64,000 bases of DNA, taken from contig NZ_CP026605.1 in the NCBI RefSeq assembly GCF_003063625.1, positions 144,086 to 208,085 on the forward strand, in the 5' to 3' direction. This stretch comes from Saccharobesus litoralis (GTDB taxonomy: Bacteria > Pseudomonadota > Gammaproteobacteria > Enterobacterales > Alteromonadaceae). Every line of letters begins with the position of its first letter. Position 1 is the stretch's first letter. The notes beneath the pieces were generated by a model that saw only the letters and a program-made list of their open reading frames with translations, did no database searches and was not told where the DNA came from. A program made the position numbers and the translations under genes. This document shows positions 63,934 through 64,000 of the stretch, in pieces.

Positions 63934-63956
63934 TGTAGGTCGAAATTTATTTCGGC
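63934..63956. repeat. REP-like palindrome
   Basis: TGTAGG, then a stem of TCGAAA and TTTCGG around TTTA. Same family as 58877. Nothing else is seen to the window end. Confidence 0.75.
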
Positions 63957-64000
63957 GAAAGGATACGGCAGGTTTAGTAAAAGACACTAACGGGACAGCC

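Noticed and set aside
1..64000. tRNA or rRNA genes
   Set aside because: I saw no cloverleaf-like sequence with a CCA end or rRNA signature in intergenic regions; a covariance search would be needed to exclude them fully.

Overview
The window looks like a chromosome segment of a marine gammaproteobacterium, most likely in the Alteromonadales (Catenovulum/Paraglaciecola-like). The grounds are the moderate-to-low GC, three large TonB-dependent receptors, secreted polysaccharidases, lipoproteins with gammaproteobacterial lipoboxes, and an ahpCF/oxyR set of enterobacterial type. I ran no database search, so the genus is a guess.

Most of the window (1-10.7 kb and 15.3-54.1 kb) is a pectin-use locus broken by a mobile-element island. 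Extracellular and periplasmic enzymes are a GH28 polygalacturonase, a PL10 pectate lyase, a 2066-residue CE8 pectinesterase-PL1 pectate lyase lipoprotein, a second multidomain CE8 lipoprotein, a CE12 rhamnogalacturonan acetylesterase, a GH43 enzyme and two alpha/beta or serine esterases. Two large TonB receptors probably import oligomers. Intracellular enzymes are uronate isomerase (uxaC, cut by the left edge), tagaturonate epimerase (uxaE), fructuronate reductase (uxuB) and 6-phosphogluconate dehydrogenase (gnd). Twelve copies of an operator centred on ACCGGT (consensus TGCCACCGGTGGCA) stand before these genes. The LacI-type gene at 9689 is the likely regulator.

The most striking part is 5.4-9.5 kb. 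A gluconokinase is fused to a LarA-type nickel-pincer racemase/epimerase, followed by larE, larB and a nickel permease, all behind a perfect 20-bp copy of the pectin operator. With uxaC, uxaE, uxuB and gnd this suggests a route galacturonate > tagaturonate > fructuronate > mannonate > gluconate (Ni-dependent C2 epimerisation) > 6-phosphogluconate > ribulose-5-phosphate. It would bypass mannonate dehydratase, KDG kinase and KDPG aldolase, none of which is in the window.

At 10.8-15.3 kb lies an unrelated housekeeping block: ahpF, ahpC and oxyR (peroxide defence), a small 45-codon gene and a DUF4177 gene. At 20-28.9 kb lies an accessory island. It has brnA with a broken brnT, a RelE/ParE-type toxin-antitoxin pair, a Y1 (IS200-like/RAYT-like) element and its internally deleted copy, a DDE insertion sequence nested in the Y1 element's left end with a 9-bp target duplication, a 5'-truncated protein fragment that may derive from an Rhs-like gene, and a group II intron.

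At 55.3-63.8 kb lies a sucrose-use locus: a LacI regulator, sucrose phosphorylase, an AraC-type DNA-binding protein, a TonB receptor, an MFS permease and a ROK fructokinase. It has its own operator (CTTAAwCGTTTAAG). Intergenic regions carry many REP-like palindromes beginning TGTAGG, and one 129-bp MITE-like element is present twice in inverted orientation, 35 kb apart.
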